Source: JAOTVV01 sp041602035
GTDB lineage: Bacteria; Gemmatimonadota; Gemmatimonadetes; Gemmatimonadales; GWC2-71-9
Assembly (NCBI GenBank): GCA_041602035.1
Contig: JBFIHA010000005.1
Coordinates: 113,037 to 177,036, forward strand
Direction of reading: 5' to 3'
Length of the DNA stretch: 64,000 nucleotides
Part shown: positions 26,517 through 35,866 of the stretch, piece after piece
Layout of the letters: each line of letters starts with the position of its first letter
How positions within the stretch are numbered: the stretch's first letter is position 1
Notes under the pieces: generated by a model
What the model was told of the DNA's origin: nothing
What the model saw: only the letters and a program-made list of their open reading frames with translations
The model's database searches: none
Position numbers and translations under genes: made by a program

Positions 26517-27805
26517 TGGTGAAGCAGAACGGCTCAGCTGCGGCGGGCGATCTGCGGGAGCGCGACCGGTCGGGGGCCCTCGTGCGACCATTCGCAGGAT
26601 ACCGCTTTGCGGACCGTGATCGACTGAGTGACCTGCTGGCGCCCCCGTACGACGTCATCACGCCGCCAGACCGCGAACGGTTGGCCACGCGCCATCCCGA
26701 GAACATCGTGCACTACATCCTGCCGCACGGCGGGGACGACCGATACGTGCAGGCCGCAAGCACACTACGCGACTGGATTGCGAATCGTGTGCTCGAACTG
26801 GACCGGGAGCCCGCGGTCACCGTGCTTCGCGAGACCTTTACCGCGCCCGACGGTCGGATGGTGAGCCGCGGCGGCGTCATTGCCGGCGTTGCGGTAGAAC
26901 CGTTCTCGACCGGCCGCGTGAAGCCACACGAGCGGACCCATCGGGGGCCAAAGGCCGATCGCCTCGCCCTGCTGCGTGCAACGGGGGCGATGTACGAGGC
27001 GCTCCTCATGTTGGCGCGCGACCCCACCGGGGATCTGCGGACGCTGATCGGCGAAGCGACCACGAAGCGTCCATGGGGAACCGCACGGGTACAGGAAGCG
27101 GAAGTGGCGATCTGGCGCGTGACCGGGACCGACGCTCAAGCTCTGGCGGGTGCCGCGGGGTCCGGCGCGTTGTACCTCGCCGACGGGCATCACCGTTACG
27201 AGACGGCGGTGACGTACTTCGGTGAGCACCCGGCCGCGGACCTGATCCCCGGCTACGTCGTGCCGTTGGAGGATCCAGGATTGCTCGTACGACCCACGCA
27301 TCGCGTCCTCTATGGGACACCGGTAGACGCGCGAAGCCAGATCCCCCACCTCCGTGAGCGATTCCAGCTTAGGGAGCTTCCGCCGGAAGCCCACTACGAG
27401 GAGGATCTCGCGCAGCTCGGCTCACGCGGTACCGCGTGCGTGCTCGTGCTCCCCGGCGGTCAGGCACTCGCCCTGCTTCTCAAGAGCGGCGCCCGCCTAG
27501 GGGATCTCTCCTTTGCGGGCGAGCCCTCCGTTGCAGCCCTCGATGTCGCGCGTGTCGACGAGCTGATCGTGAAACGTCTGGCGGCAGCCATGGGTGAGGG
27601 CAACCGACTCGAGTATGCCTCAGACGCCGCCTTCGTGATCGACGAGGTGCGTACCGGCCGTGCCGCCTGCGGTGTGTTGGTCAATGCGACCCCGGTCGAT
27701 GCGGTGCTCGCGGTTGCCGACGCGGGTGCGGTCATGCCACAAAAGTCGACGTTCTTCACCCCCAAGGTGCCCAGTGGCGTGGTCGGCATCCACTACACTA
27801 CCTGA
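26516..27805 (+). CDS. DUF1015-family protein
   Basis: 429-residue soluble protein of the DUF1015 family, often annotated only as such; function unknown. Family marks are PFAGYRFAD near residue 24, LLAPPYDVITPPDRERL, the motif VKPHERTHRGPKADRLALL, ADGHHRYETA, and the C-terminal PQKSTFFTPKVPSGVVG. ATG 26516 overlaps the rsgA stop by TGATG. Confidence 0.9.
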   Translation: MVKQNGSAAAGDLRERDRSGALVRPFAGYRFADRDRLSDLLAPPYDVITPPDRERLATRHPENIVHYILPHGGDDRYVQAASTLRDWIANRVLELDREPAVTVLRETFTAPDGRMVSRGGVIAGVAVEPFSTGRVKPHERTHRGPKADRLALLRATGAMYEALLMLARDPTGDLRTLIGEATTKRPWGTARVQEAEVAIWRVTGTDAQALAGAAGSGALYLADGHHRYETAVTYFGEHPAADLIPGYVVPLEDPGLLVRPTHRVLYGTPVDARSQIPHLRERFQLRELPPEAHYEEDLAQLGSRGTACVLVLPGGQALALLLKSGARLGDLSFAGEPSVAALDVARVDELIVKRLAAAMGEGNRLEYASDAAFVIDEVRTGRAACGVLVNATPVDAVLAVADAGAVMPQKSTFFTPKVPSGVVGIHYTT

Positions 27806-27859
27806 TCCGGCGGCAGGCGGCCTGGTCTCCACCCTCTCTTTCATCGGAGCTGAGTCGAG

Positions 27860-28111
27860 ATGAACGTGCGTCCTCGGGAGCGGATCTTGGCGAACCTCGA
27901 GTCCATCTATCGTGAGGCGTATGGTGCAGCCTCTGCGACGAAGGACCAGGAGCGGATGCAGCAACTCGACGCATCCTTTCAGCGGGAGCAACTGATTCTC
28001 GAGGTGCTCCTCGACATCCGCGACGCGATTGTGAGCATCGGTGAGGGGACCCCGTCCAAGTCGGCGTTGGAGAAACTCGACGCGTTGAGAAAGCTGACGA
28101 GGCTTCGTTGA
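27860..28111 (+). CDS. Small helical uncharacterised protein
   Basis: 83 residues, largely alpha-helical and charged (RERILANLESIYREAYGAA, then QREQLILEVLLDIRDAIVSI and a C-terminal helix ALEKLDALRKLTRL). No family recognised. ATG 27860 lies between the DUF1015 gene and the E1 gene in the same orientation, with CGGAGCTGAG upstream. Codon use looks coding. Confidence 0.65.
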   Translation: MNVRPRERILANLESIYREAYGAASATKDQERMQQLDASFQREQLILEVLLDIRDAIVSIGEGTPSKSALEKLDALRKLTRLR

Positions 28112-28130
28112 CCGAGTATTATTACCGGCC

Positions 28131-30281
28131 ATGACCTCCCGAGCGAATTCGAAGAGCGATACCGGCGAACTGTCGAAGCGACGGCGAACAGCGCGCTTCG
28201 AGAAGGCGGAGTTGCTCGACATCTATCGCCTCATGGTTCTCTCGCGCCGGCTGGATGACAAGGAGATCCAACTCAAGCGTCAGAACCGGATCTTCTTCCA
28301 AATCTCGGGAGCGGGTCATGAGGCCATCCTCGTCGCCGCCGCCAAGCTCCTCAAGCCGGGCCACGACTGGTTCTATCCGTACTACCGCGATCGGGCCCTG
28401 TGCTTGGCCCTCGGCATGACACCGACCGAGATGCTGTTGTCGGCAGTCGCGGCAGCCGACGATCCGAATTCTGGCGGTCGGCAGATGCCGTCGCATTGGG
28501 GCCGTCAGGACCTCAACATCGTCAGCTCGTCGAGCCCGACGGGGACGCAGTACCTGAACGCCGTTGGGTGCGCCGAGGCGTGGCTGCGCTATGATCGCAT
28601 CACCGCCATCCCCGACCGCGCCACACGGAGTCGACGTGACGAGGTAGTGTTCTGCTCGTCCGGCGATGGGACCACGAGCGAGGGCGAGTTCTGGGAAGCC
28701 CTCAACACGGCCAGCAACCTGCAGCTCCCCGTGCTGTTCGTGGTGGAAGACAACGGGTATGCCATCTCGGTGCCGGTGGAGGTGCAGACGGCGGGCGGAT
28801 CGATCTCCAGCCTGGTGGGCTGCTTTCCGAATCTCTACGTGGACGACGTGGACGGGTGTGACCCGATTCTCTCGTATGAAGTCCTCGCAAGCGCCATTGC
28901 GCATTGCCGCGCTCGCAAGGGCCCTGCGTTGGTGCATGCCGACGTGATTCGGCCGTATTCGCACTCGCTGTCCGATGACGAGGTGCACTACAAGCCGTCG
29001 GAGGAGCGGGACGCGGAGGCGCAGCGGGATCCGTTGATCACGTTCCCAACTCGGTTGGTGAGCGACGGGGTGGCGACCGAGGCAGAATTGGAGGACATCC
29101 GCGCGAAGGTCGAAGAAGAAGTCGATCTCGCGACGGAGGTGGCGCTGGCGTCGCCGCAGCCGCAGCGGGACACCGTGGAGCGCTACGTGTATTCCCCGGA
29201 TGTCGACCCCACCTCCGAGGACTTCGATACCGAAAGCGATCCGCGTTTCGAGGGCGACCCTACCACGATGGTCGATCTCCTCAACAGGTGCATGAGTGAA
29301 GAGATGGCCCGCGATCCCCGGATCGTGGTCTTCGGCGAGGACATCGCCGACGTGTCACGGGAGCGACACCTCGAGCAGGTCAAGGGCAAGGGTGGTGTCT
29401 TCAAGGTCACCTGGGGGCTGCAGCGGAAGTTCGGGAGCGATCGGGTCTACAACTCCCCCCTGGCAGAGGCGAACATCGTCGGTCGGGCCGTGGGCCTCGC
29501 CACGCGCGGCATCAAGCCCGTGGTCGAGATCCAGTTCTTCGACTACATCTGGCCCGCCTACCATCAGATTCGCAGCGAGCTCGCGCTGCTCAGGTGGCGC
29601 AGCAACAACGCCTTTTCCGCCCCGGTGGTGATTCGTGCCACCTATGGCGGGTATCTGAAGGGGGGCGCCATCTACCACTCGCAGACGGGCGCCGTGGTCT
29701 TCACGAGCGTGCCAGGATTGCGGGTGGTGTGTCCGTCCACTGCACTCGATGCCAATGGGTTACTGCGGACGGCGATCCGGTGCGACGACCCCGTGCTGTT
29801 CTTGGAGCACAAGCACCTGTACCGGCAGACGTACAACAAGTCGGCGACTCCCGGCCCGGACTTCATGATTCCGTTCGGCAAAGCGAAGGTGGCTCGGGAG
29901 GGCAGTGACGTGAGCGTGGTGTCGTACGGTGCGGTGGTGCAGCGGGCGATCGTCGCGGCGAAGGAGCTGGAAGAGACGGAGGGGATCAGTGTCGAAGTGA
30001 TCGACCTCAGGACCCTGAGTCCGGTGGACTGGACCACCATCGGTGCGTCGGTTCGGAAGACCAACCGGGTGATCATCGCGTATGAGGACTGCCTGTCGTG
30101 GGGGTACGGCGCCGAGATCGCGGCACGCATTGCGGACGAGATGTTTCCGTGGCTCGACGCACCGGTTCGCCGCGTTGCGGCGCTGGATACGTTCGTCGCC
30201 TATGCGCCGGAGTTGGAAGACGTGATTCTCCCGCAGGTCGCCGACCTCACGGAAGCCATCCGAGACATCGCCTCGTTCTGA
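28131..30281 (+). CDS. Fused alpha-beta E1 of branched-chain 2-oxoacid dehydrogenase
   Basis: Thiamine-diphosphate enzyme decarboxylating branched-chain 2-oxoacids. 716 residues: an alpha part (about 1-365) with the ThDP motif SGDGTTSEGEFWEAL..EDNGYAISVP and SGAGHEA; a charged linker; then a beta part (about 375-716) with VVFGEDIADV, NSPLAEANIVGRAVGLA and QFFDYIWPAYHQI. In many bacteria these are two genes; here they form one chain. No E2 or E3 gene is adjacent, so those subunits must be encoded elsewhere. Confidence 0.93.
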   Translation: MTSRANSKSDTGELSKRRRTARFEKAELLDIYRLMVLSRRLDDKEIQLKRQNRIFFQISGAGHEAILVAAAKLLKPGHDWFYPYYRDRALCLALGMTPTEMLLSAVAAADDPNSGGRQMPSHWGRQDLNIVSSSSPTGTQYLNAVGCAEAWLRYDRITAIPDRATRSRRDEVVFCSSGDGTTSEGEFWEALNTASNLQLPVLFVVEDNGYAISVPVEVQTAGGSISSLVGCFPNLYVDDVDGCDPILSYEVLASAIAHCRARKGPALVHADVIRPYSHSLSDDEVHYKPSEERDAEAQRDPLITFPTRLVSDGVATEAELEDIRAKVEEEVDLATEVALASPQPQRDTVERYVYSPDVDPTSEDFDTESDPRFEGDPTTMVDLLNRCMSEEMARDPRIVVFGEDIADVSRERHLEQVKGKGGVFKVTWGLQRKFGSDRVYNSPLAEANIVGRAVGLATRGIKPVVEIQFFDYIWPAYHQIRSELALLRWRSNNAFSAPVVIRATYGGYLKGGAIYHSQTGAVVFTSVPGLRVVCPSTALDANGLLRTAIRCDDPVLFLEHKHLYRQTYNKSATPGPDFMIPFGKAKVAREGSDVSVVSYGAVVQRAIVAAKELEETEGISVEVIDLRTLSPVDWTTIGASVRKTNRVIIAYEDCLSWGYGAEIAARIADEMFPWLDAPVRRVAALDTFVAYAPELEDVILPQVADLTEAIRDIASF

Positions 30282-30341
30282 GGGGGGAATCGGGACAACG
30301 GGTGCGGTGGCGCCCGCCCTGGCACGCCCGACGGCGATTGA

Positions 30342-32228
30342 TCAGCGCGGCCGATGTCCCCCAAGCGCTTCCTTGATTTCCCCTGCCGCGTCGATCGCGG
30401 CTTCCACGTCGATCTTGAGCGCGCGCGCGGCCTGGGTGGCAGAGGTCAGGTCGCTCAGGACTTCGGCCACGCCGGCCGACCGGAGTCGCAACAGGTCGAA
30501 CCGGACGTTTTGAATGGCGAGGACACAGGACTCGAACTGAGCTTCGATCTTTCCTCGTCGAGCTGAGAGTTCGGCGAGCGTCGCGCGCTGCCGCCGGAGA
30601 AGGTCGAGGCGACGATCCGTCTCTGGGTTCGTCTCCTGGCCCTCCAGGTCGGCAATACGTTCGTCCAGTTGGCTCACCGCGCTCTGATCGACCTGCCCCT
30701 CCATTTGCTGGAGCGTACGGGCGAGGTCGGTAGCGCGCTGAAAGAGTGACTCGACCGTTGGAACGACGTCTGGCAGCAGGACCCGCTCCGACTCGGGAAG
30801 TCGATCGATCAACTTGATGATCGCCGCGTGGTCCTTGCGCATCTGCTGAATCTGACCGGCGAGCTGACCGAAATCGCCGGTCGTCGGCTCCGGGAGCCGT
30901 CGTCGCTCGGCGGGGTGGCTGTTGGAGGGAGACGGCAACGCGTCGGCCGCGGGCGGACGGTTGAGGACGTCCCGCATGCTGTATCCCGACGACCAGAGCT
31001 TGCCGTACTGGGAGGCGAGCCCGATTCCCCATCCGATCGCGGGAAAGAGAAACCACGGCGTGGCCAGACCTGTCACGACGTTGAGGAGTAAGAGGCCGCC
31101 GTTCACGGAGACATACGACGCGAAGTTGGCGCGGAACTTCCGGACGACGGTGGGCTCACCCCCGGGACTCGTCGCGCTCTCGTCCGTCTCCGCTTTTTCG
31201 ACCGCTCGTCCACGGGCTCGCGCCGGTCGTGGCCGGTCCGAGGGGGCGCGTCCTTCCTCGAACCACCGCCACCAGTCGTCATCTCGCTTCGCCGGACTCG
31301 GTCGCGGTCGTGGTCGGCGCGCTGGGCTCGGCGGCCGTGACAGTGGCGACCGCGGTCGGTAGGGACCCGACGAGCGGCTCTCGAGGGCACGCCGCAGGGC
31401 GTCCGCGGTGGGCCACCGATTCTCGGGTTCCTTGTCGAGGCACCGGCCCACGGCGGCGACCAGGTCGTCCGGACAGTCGCGCCGTAGGTCGTGGATGTTC
31501 GGAACCGGCTGGGTCACCTGCTTCAGCAGGATGCCTGCGACCGTCGGTGCCTTGAACGGGACCTCGCCCGTCAGCATCTCGTACGCGACGACGCCGAGTG
31601 AGTAGATGTCGCTGCGGGCATCGATCTCGCGCTCGCCCGCAGCCTGCTCGGGGCTCATGTACGCTGGCGTGCCGATCGCGACGCCCGTGCCGGTCAGCGT
31701 CCCACCACTGGCGTCCGTCAGCGCCTTGGCGATACCGAAATCGGTGACCATCACCCGCCGTCTCGTTCCCTCGAGGAGGATGTTGTCGGGCTTGATGTCC
31801 CGATGCACGATCCCCATGGCATGCGCGAGCCCCAGCGCGTCGGCCGTTTCCTTCATGATGCGCCGGGTCTCTTCGATGGGGAGACGCTCCCGACGCCGGA
31901 GCCGGGCGGCGAGCGACTCGCCGTCGACATAGCCCATCACGAAGTACACGAGGCCGGATTCCTCACCCACCGTATGGATCGGTACGATGTGCGGATGCGA
32001 GAGCCGGGCTGCGGTCTGCGCTTCCCGAGTGAACCGCTTTCTGATCTCCTCGCGGAAGGCGAGTTCGGGCGGGAGAACCTTGATGGCGACGCGACGCCGG
32101 AGGCGTATGTCGCGTGCACTGAACACAATGCCCATGCCGCCCCGACCGATCTCACCTTCGATCGCGTAGGCATCGGACAGCACCTCGGTGAGTCGGCTAC
32201 GAAGCGTCTCTTGGGTCTCGTCAGCCAT
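30342..32228 (-). CDS. Ser/Thr protein kinase with 2TM domain and coiled-coil tail
   Basis: Membrane Hanks-type kinase, 628 residues. Kinase domain about 18-280: GRGGMGIVFSARD, VAIKVLPPE, HRDIKPDNILLEG, VTDFGIAKAL and the MSPEQAAGE P+1 region. A Pro/Arg-rich disordered linker follows. At about 360-420 a 2TM domain (FASYVSVNGGLLLLNVVTGL, PAIGWGIGLASQYGKLW) anchors it, then a long cytoplasmic alpha-helical coiled coil to the end. No PASTA or other extracellular sensor, so input is probably intracellular or through partners. ATG 32228; stop 61 bp from the convergent E1 gene. Confidence 0.93.
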   Translation of the reverse strand: MADETQETLRSRLTEVLSDAYAIEGEIGRGGMGIVFSARDIRLRRRVAIKVLPPELAFREEIRKRFTREAQTAARLSHPHIVPIHTVGEESGLVYFVMGYVDGESLAARLRRRERLPIEETRRIMKETADALGLAHAMGIVHRDIKPDNILLEGTRRRVMVTDFGIAKALTDASGGTLTGTGVAIGTPAYMSPEQAAGEREIDARSDIYSLGVVAYEMLTGEVPFKAPTVAGILLKQVTQPVPNIHDLRRDCPDDLVAAVGRCLDKEPENRWPTADALRRALESRSSGPYRPRSPLSRPPSPARRPRPRPSPAKRDDDWWRWFEEGRAPSDRPRPARARGRAVEKAETDESATSPGGEPTVVRKFRANFASYVSVNGGLLLLNVVTGLATPWFLFPAIGWGIGLASQYGKLWSSGYSMRDVLNRPPAADALPSPSNSHPAERRRLPEPTTGDFGQLAGQIQQMRKDHAAIIKLIDRLPESERVLLPDVVPTVESLFQRATDLARTLQQMEGQVDQSAVSQLDERIADLEGQETNPETDRRLDLLRRQRATLAELSARRGKIEAQFESCVLAIQNVRFDLLRLRSAGVAEVLSDLTSATQAARALKIDVEAAIDAAGEIKEALGGHRPR

Positions 32229-32309
32229 GTAGCTTTAGGTCCAGACCGGGGATAGATTAACGTACTCTGCTACACACGGGCAACCGGGAGCCCCCAGACC
32301 GAGGCCGCC

Positions 32310-32555
32310 ATGCGCTGGGTGACGGACGATTCGGGACGCCGCTGGTCCGCCGAGCGAGTCGGGCGGACCTCGGGACTGATCCCGACGAAGAAAGCCAAGC
32401 GCTCATTCCCAGAACCGGCTGATATCATCCGGTTCGAGTGTGAATCGGACGGAGACGAACCGGCAAGGGAAGTGCAAGCACGCGCCGGCCTCCTCGAGCA
32501 ACTCACCGAGTCCGAGCTACGCGCCCTCCTGAACGTTGCCCCTCGGGCTCCCTGA
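32310..32555 (+). CDS. Small uncharacterised protein upstream of lon
   Basis: 81 residues: MRWVTDDSGRRWSAERVGRT, then a flexible Lys/Pro stretch, ADIIRFECESDG and a C-terminal helix LLEQLTESELRALLNVA. The compact beta-hairpin start and the LTESELRALL helix look like a genuine conserved small protein, but I cannot name a family. It lies divergent from the kinase and 201 bp before lon in the same direction. Function unknown. Confidence 0.6.
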   Translation: MRWVTDDSGRRWSAERVGRTSGLIPTKKAKRSFPEPADIIRFECESDGDEPAREVQARAGLLEQLTESELRALLNVAPRAP

Positions 32556-32756
32556 CCCCGATCTCGTACGCGCTCCCCGTCAATCTGGCAGCCCGTCGGA
32601 CCCAGCGGTACTTTCGGCAGGAACTTCGCTCTCGTGCGAAGGGTTCCACCCTGTAGGCGATCCACATTGGCAGGACGCAACGGCATGGTAACTGCCGCGA
32701 TGAGCCTCGAATGGAATTGCCGCGAACCACGGTCTCGCCGAAACGTGAGGTGAGTC

Positions 32757-35192
32757 ATGCTTGACCGCGCGTCCGGACGAGTGCGACTGCCCGTGCTCCC
32801 GCTGCGGGAGACGGTGATGTTCCCCGGAGTGACGGCGCCCATTGGTGCTGGTAGACCGGCGACGCTACGGGCGATCGAGGCGTCGTTGAAGGGCGAGAGC
32901 AAGCTCATCTTTGCGGTTGCCCAGCGGGAGAACGTCGACAATGCGCAGCCGGAAGTGCTCTACACCACCGGCACGGTGGCGCGCGTCGGGCAGGTCCAGC
33001 GCGGCCTGGGTGGCATTCAGCTCCTCCTGCACGGCGAGTACCGCGCGGCCGTGCTGCAGTACTCGGAGAATGCGGGCCACTTGGAAGCCGTGGTTCAGGA
33101 AGCGCCGGATCTCCTCCCGTTGGATTCCGAAGACGCGGCGTTCGTCGCCCTCTACAAGGAGGTCCGCGAGCGGGCGAGCGACCTCGCGTTGAAGATGGGC
33201 CTCCCGCAGGAGGTCGTCGAGCAGGTGCTGGAAGGGGTGGAGGATCCCGGCAGGTTCGCGGATCTGGTGTCGGGGTACATCGACATCACGCCGGGCGAGC
33301 GACAGGCACTGCTCGAGACCCGCGGTGTCGAGGAGCGTCTGCGTCGCGTCCTCATCCATGTCCAGCGACAGCTCGATCTCGTCGAGGCGCAGGAAGAGAT
33401 CAAGACCAAGGTCCAGGAGGAGATCGGCGAACGGCAACGAGAGATGTTCCTCCGGGAACAGCTCAAGGCCATCCAAAAGGAGCTGGGTGACGATGGCTCG
33501 CACGAGGTGGAAGAGCTTCGCGAGCGGGTCGAAAAGCTGACGCTTCCCGACAATGTGCGGCAAGAAATCGACCGCGAGTTGCGGCGGCTCGAGCGGGCGG
33601 GGCGCGACTCGATGGAGTCGCAGATTATCCGAACCTATCTCGAGACGATCGTCGAGCTGCCCTGGAGCCTGCGCAGCGAAGACCACCTGGATCTGACCGA
33701 AGCTGCACACATCCTCGACGAGGATCACTACGGTCTCACGGACGTGAAGGACCGCGTGCTGGAGTTCCTCGCGGTGCGTCAGTTGCTCAAGGTACGGGCA
33801 CCCGACGAACGTGTGACTGGTGCAGCCGGCAACGAGGACGACCGAGGCACCAAGGGACAAATCCTGCTCTTCATCGGACCCCCCGGTGTCGGCAAGACCT
33901 CCATCGCAAAATCGATTGCTCGAGCAATGGGCCGGCGGTACGTGCGCATTTCTCTCGGCGGCGCTCGTGATGAGGCGGACATCCGCGGACACCGCCGCAC
34001 GTATGTCGGCGCCATGCCCGGTCGTATCATCGAGGGCATGAAGCGCGCTGGGACGAAGAACCCAGTGTTCCTGCTCGACGAGGTGGACAAGCTCGGGGTC
34101 TCGTTCCAAGGCGATCCGGCCTCGGCCTTGCTCGAGGTGCTCGACCCCGCGCAAAACGACTCCTTCACCGACCACTACCTCGGGATACCGTTTGACCTGT
34201 CGGAAGTGCTGTTCATCGCCACGGCCAATTTCCGACAGAACATTCCCATCCCGCTGCTCGACCGGATGGAGACGGTGGAGTTCAGCGGATACACCGAGGA
34301 AGAGAAGCTGATCATCGCGCGGCAGTACTTGATTCCGCGCCAACTCGGTGAATCGGGGTTGAGCGAAGTGGAGCTCAAGCTGGGCGACAGCGCTGTCCGG
34401 ACGCTGATCCAGGGGTACACCCGAGAGGCAGGCGTGCGTCAGCTGGAGCGAGAGATCAAGAAGATCGCCCGCAAGGTAGCCCGCAAGATCGCAACGCACG
34501 AGCTGGAGAAGGTGGCCATCGAGGGGGACGACGTCGACGAATTGATCGGACGCCCCACCGTCCATCCCGAGCGGGCAGCGCGACAGGATCAGGTGGGCAC
34601 GGCAACGGGGATGTACTACACGCCCGCGGGTGGCGACATCATGTTCGTCGAAGTCTCGGTCATGCCGGGGCGAGAGAACCTGGTACTCACGGGCCAATTG
34701 GGTGACGTCATGAAGGAATCGGCCCAGGCGGCGCTTACGTACGCCAAGTCCAATGCGCGGGCGCTGGGGATCGATCCCAAAGCCATCGCTGACAAGGACG
34801 TGCACGTACACGTGCCTGCAGGTGCGATCCCGAAGGACGGCCCCTCGGCCGGCGTCACGATGGCGACCGCGTTGGTGAGTGCGCTCTCGGGAATCCCGGT
34901 GCGCCACGATCTCGCCATGACCGGTGAGATCACGCTCTCAGGTCGCGTGCTGCCGATCGGCGGCGTCAAGGAGAAGGTCCTGGGCGCCTGTCGAGCCGGG
35001 ATCACCAACGTCGTCTTGCCACGGGAGAATCTGGCCGACCTCGAGGACTTGAGCGAGGAAGAGCGGCAACGGATCAACGTAGAGCCGGCCGACGATCTCC
35101 GCACAGTGCTGAAGATCGCGCTCCGGCGGCCGGACGGGGTCGAATACGTTGTCCAAACGGAGGAGACGGAGCTTCAGCCAACCGCTCCCTAA
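32757..35192 (+). CDS. lon: Lon ATP-dependent protease
   Basis: 811-residue AAA+ protease that degrades damaged and regulatory proteins. N-terminal LON substrate domain starting LPVLPLRETVMFPGV; Walker A GPPGVGKTSIAKS at about residue 375; Walker B VFLLDEVDKLG; sensor residues in the AAA+ lid; and the catalytic Ser in KDGPSAGVTMATAL with the Lys in GGVKEKVLGACRAG. ATG 32757 is the only start giving the family N-terminus. The 200 bp upstream should hold its promoter; I saw no clear CIRCE or sigma-32 element. Confidence 0.97.
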   Translation: MLDRASGRVRLPVLPLRETVMFPGVTAPIGAGRPATLRAIEASLKGESKLIFAVAQRENVDNAQPEVLYTTGTVARVGQVQRGLGGIQLLLHGEYRAAVLQYSENAGHLEAVVQEAPDLLPLDSEDAAFVALYKEVRERASDLALKMGLPQEVVEQVLEGVEDPGRFADLVSGYIDITPGERQALLETRGVEERLRRVLIHVQRQLDLVEAQEEIKTKVQEEIGERQREMFLREQLKAIQKELGDDGSHEVEELRERVEKLTLPDNVRQEIDRELRRLERAGRDSMESQIIRTYLETIVELPWSLRSEDHLDLTEAAHILDEDHYGLTDVKDRVLEFLAVRQLLKVRAPDERVTGAAGNEDDRGTKGQILLFIGPPGVGKTSIAKSIARAMGRRYVRISLGGARDEADIRGHRRTYVGAMPGRIIEGMKRAGTKNPVFLLDEVDKLGVSFQGDPASALLEVLDPAQNDSFTDHYLGIPFDLSEVLFIATANFRQNIPIPLLDRMETVEFSGYTEEEKLIIARQYLIPRQLGESGLSEVELKLGDSAVRTLIQGYTREAGVRQLEREIKKIARKVARKIATHELEKVAIEGDDVDELIGRPTVHPERAARQDQVGTATGMYYTPAGGDIMFVEVSVMPGRENLVLTGQLGDVMKESAQAALTYAKSNARALGIDPKAIADKDVHVHVPAGAIPKDGPSAGVTMATALVSALSGIPVRHDLAMTGEITLSGRVLPIGGVKEKVLGACRAGITNVVLPRENLADLEDLSEEERQRINVEPADDLRTVLKIALRRPDGVEYVVQTEETELQPTAP

Positions 35193-35223
35193 AAGCGGGC
35201 GAGCGCCCTCGGGACCCGCAGGT

Positions 35224-35802
35224 CTACCACGTGAGCGATCGGTCGAGCAGATCGCTCACCGAGGCGATCCACGCCGGTTCGGCTGCCGCGGACTCGGTGT
35301 CCCCGATCACCCCGTCCAGGGCGACCCACCCCAACAGCAACACGGCAGCATGCCGTCCGCATGTGTCGGGATCGGCATCGTCGCGGAAGTACCCGAGGCC
35401 CTGACCTTGGGAAACTTCGGCCGCCACCTGTCGGACGAGCTCGTTCATGCCTTGAGGGAACTCCCCATCGGGGGCCTCCGACTGCATCGCGCCGAGGAAG
35501 GCCGTTCGTACCAGATTCGGCTGTTCGCGAAGCTGCTGGGCGGTACCGTGGAGCAACTGGCGGAGGCGCTCACGGGGCGGGGCGTCTGGGACGCGTCCCT
35601 GCCCTACCCCGGGGCTGATTTGCAGCGCCGCCAGCCCCATGGCGTGCCCGTGAAGCTGCCGTTTTGATCCAAAATAATAGTAGATCAGCTGCTTGTTGAC
35701 ACCTGCGCGCTCGGCGATCCGCTGGACTCGAGCGCCATGGAGTCCGAACGCGGCAAACTCTGCAACCGCTGCCTTCTCAATACGTTCACGAGCATCAGCC
35801 AT
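35224..35802 (-). CDS. TetR-family transcriptional regulator
   Basis: 192 residues with an N-terminal TetR helix-turn-helix: EKAAVAEFAAFGLHGARVQR, IAERAGVNKQLIYYYFGSK, QLHGHAM. The C-terminal ligand/dimer domain is divergent and gives no ligand clue. ATG 35802 is chosen over an in-frame TTG at 35808 because the latter lies within a palindromic operator. That operator begins 3 bp upstream of the ATG, so the gene is almost certainly autorepressed; no other gene is close enough on the other side to share it except the convergently read TrmB-like gene. Confidence 0.92.
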   Translation of the reverse strand: MADARERIEKAAVAEFAAFGLHGARVQRIAERAGVNKQLIYYYFGSKRQLHGHAMGLAALQISPGVGQGRVPDAPPRERLRQLLHGTAQQLREQPNLVRTAFLGAMQSEAPDGEFPQGMNELVRQVAAEVSQGQGLGYFRDDADPDTCGRHAAVLLLGWVALDGVIGDTESAAAEPAWIASVSDLLDRSLTW

Positions 35803-35805
35803 AAT

Positions 35806-35823
35806 CAACCAACCGGTTGGTTG
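35806..35823. promoter_or_regulatory. Operator of the adjacent TetR regulator
   Basis: CAACCAACC followed directly by GGTTGGTTG: a perfect 18-bp palindrome ending 3 bp before the TetR start codon. Uninterrupted palindromes of this size directly upstream of a tetR-type gene are typical autoregulatory sites. Confidence 0.8.
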
Positions 35824-35866
35824 AATGTCTCAGATGATTGCTCTCTCGGTCCGGACTGTCAAGATG

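Noticed and set aside
32865..34907. 680-codon open frame antisense to lon
   Set aside because: Shadow frame created by GC-rich third positions of lon; no ribosome-binding site and no family-like motifs, while the sense frame has all Lon motifs.
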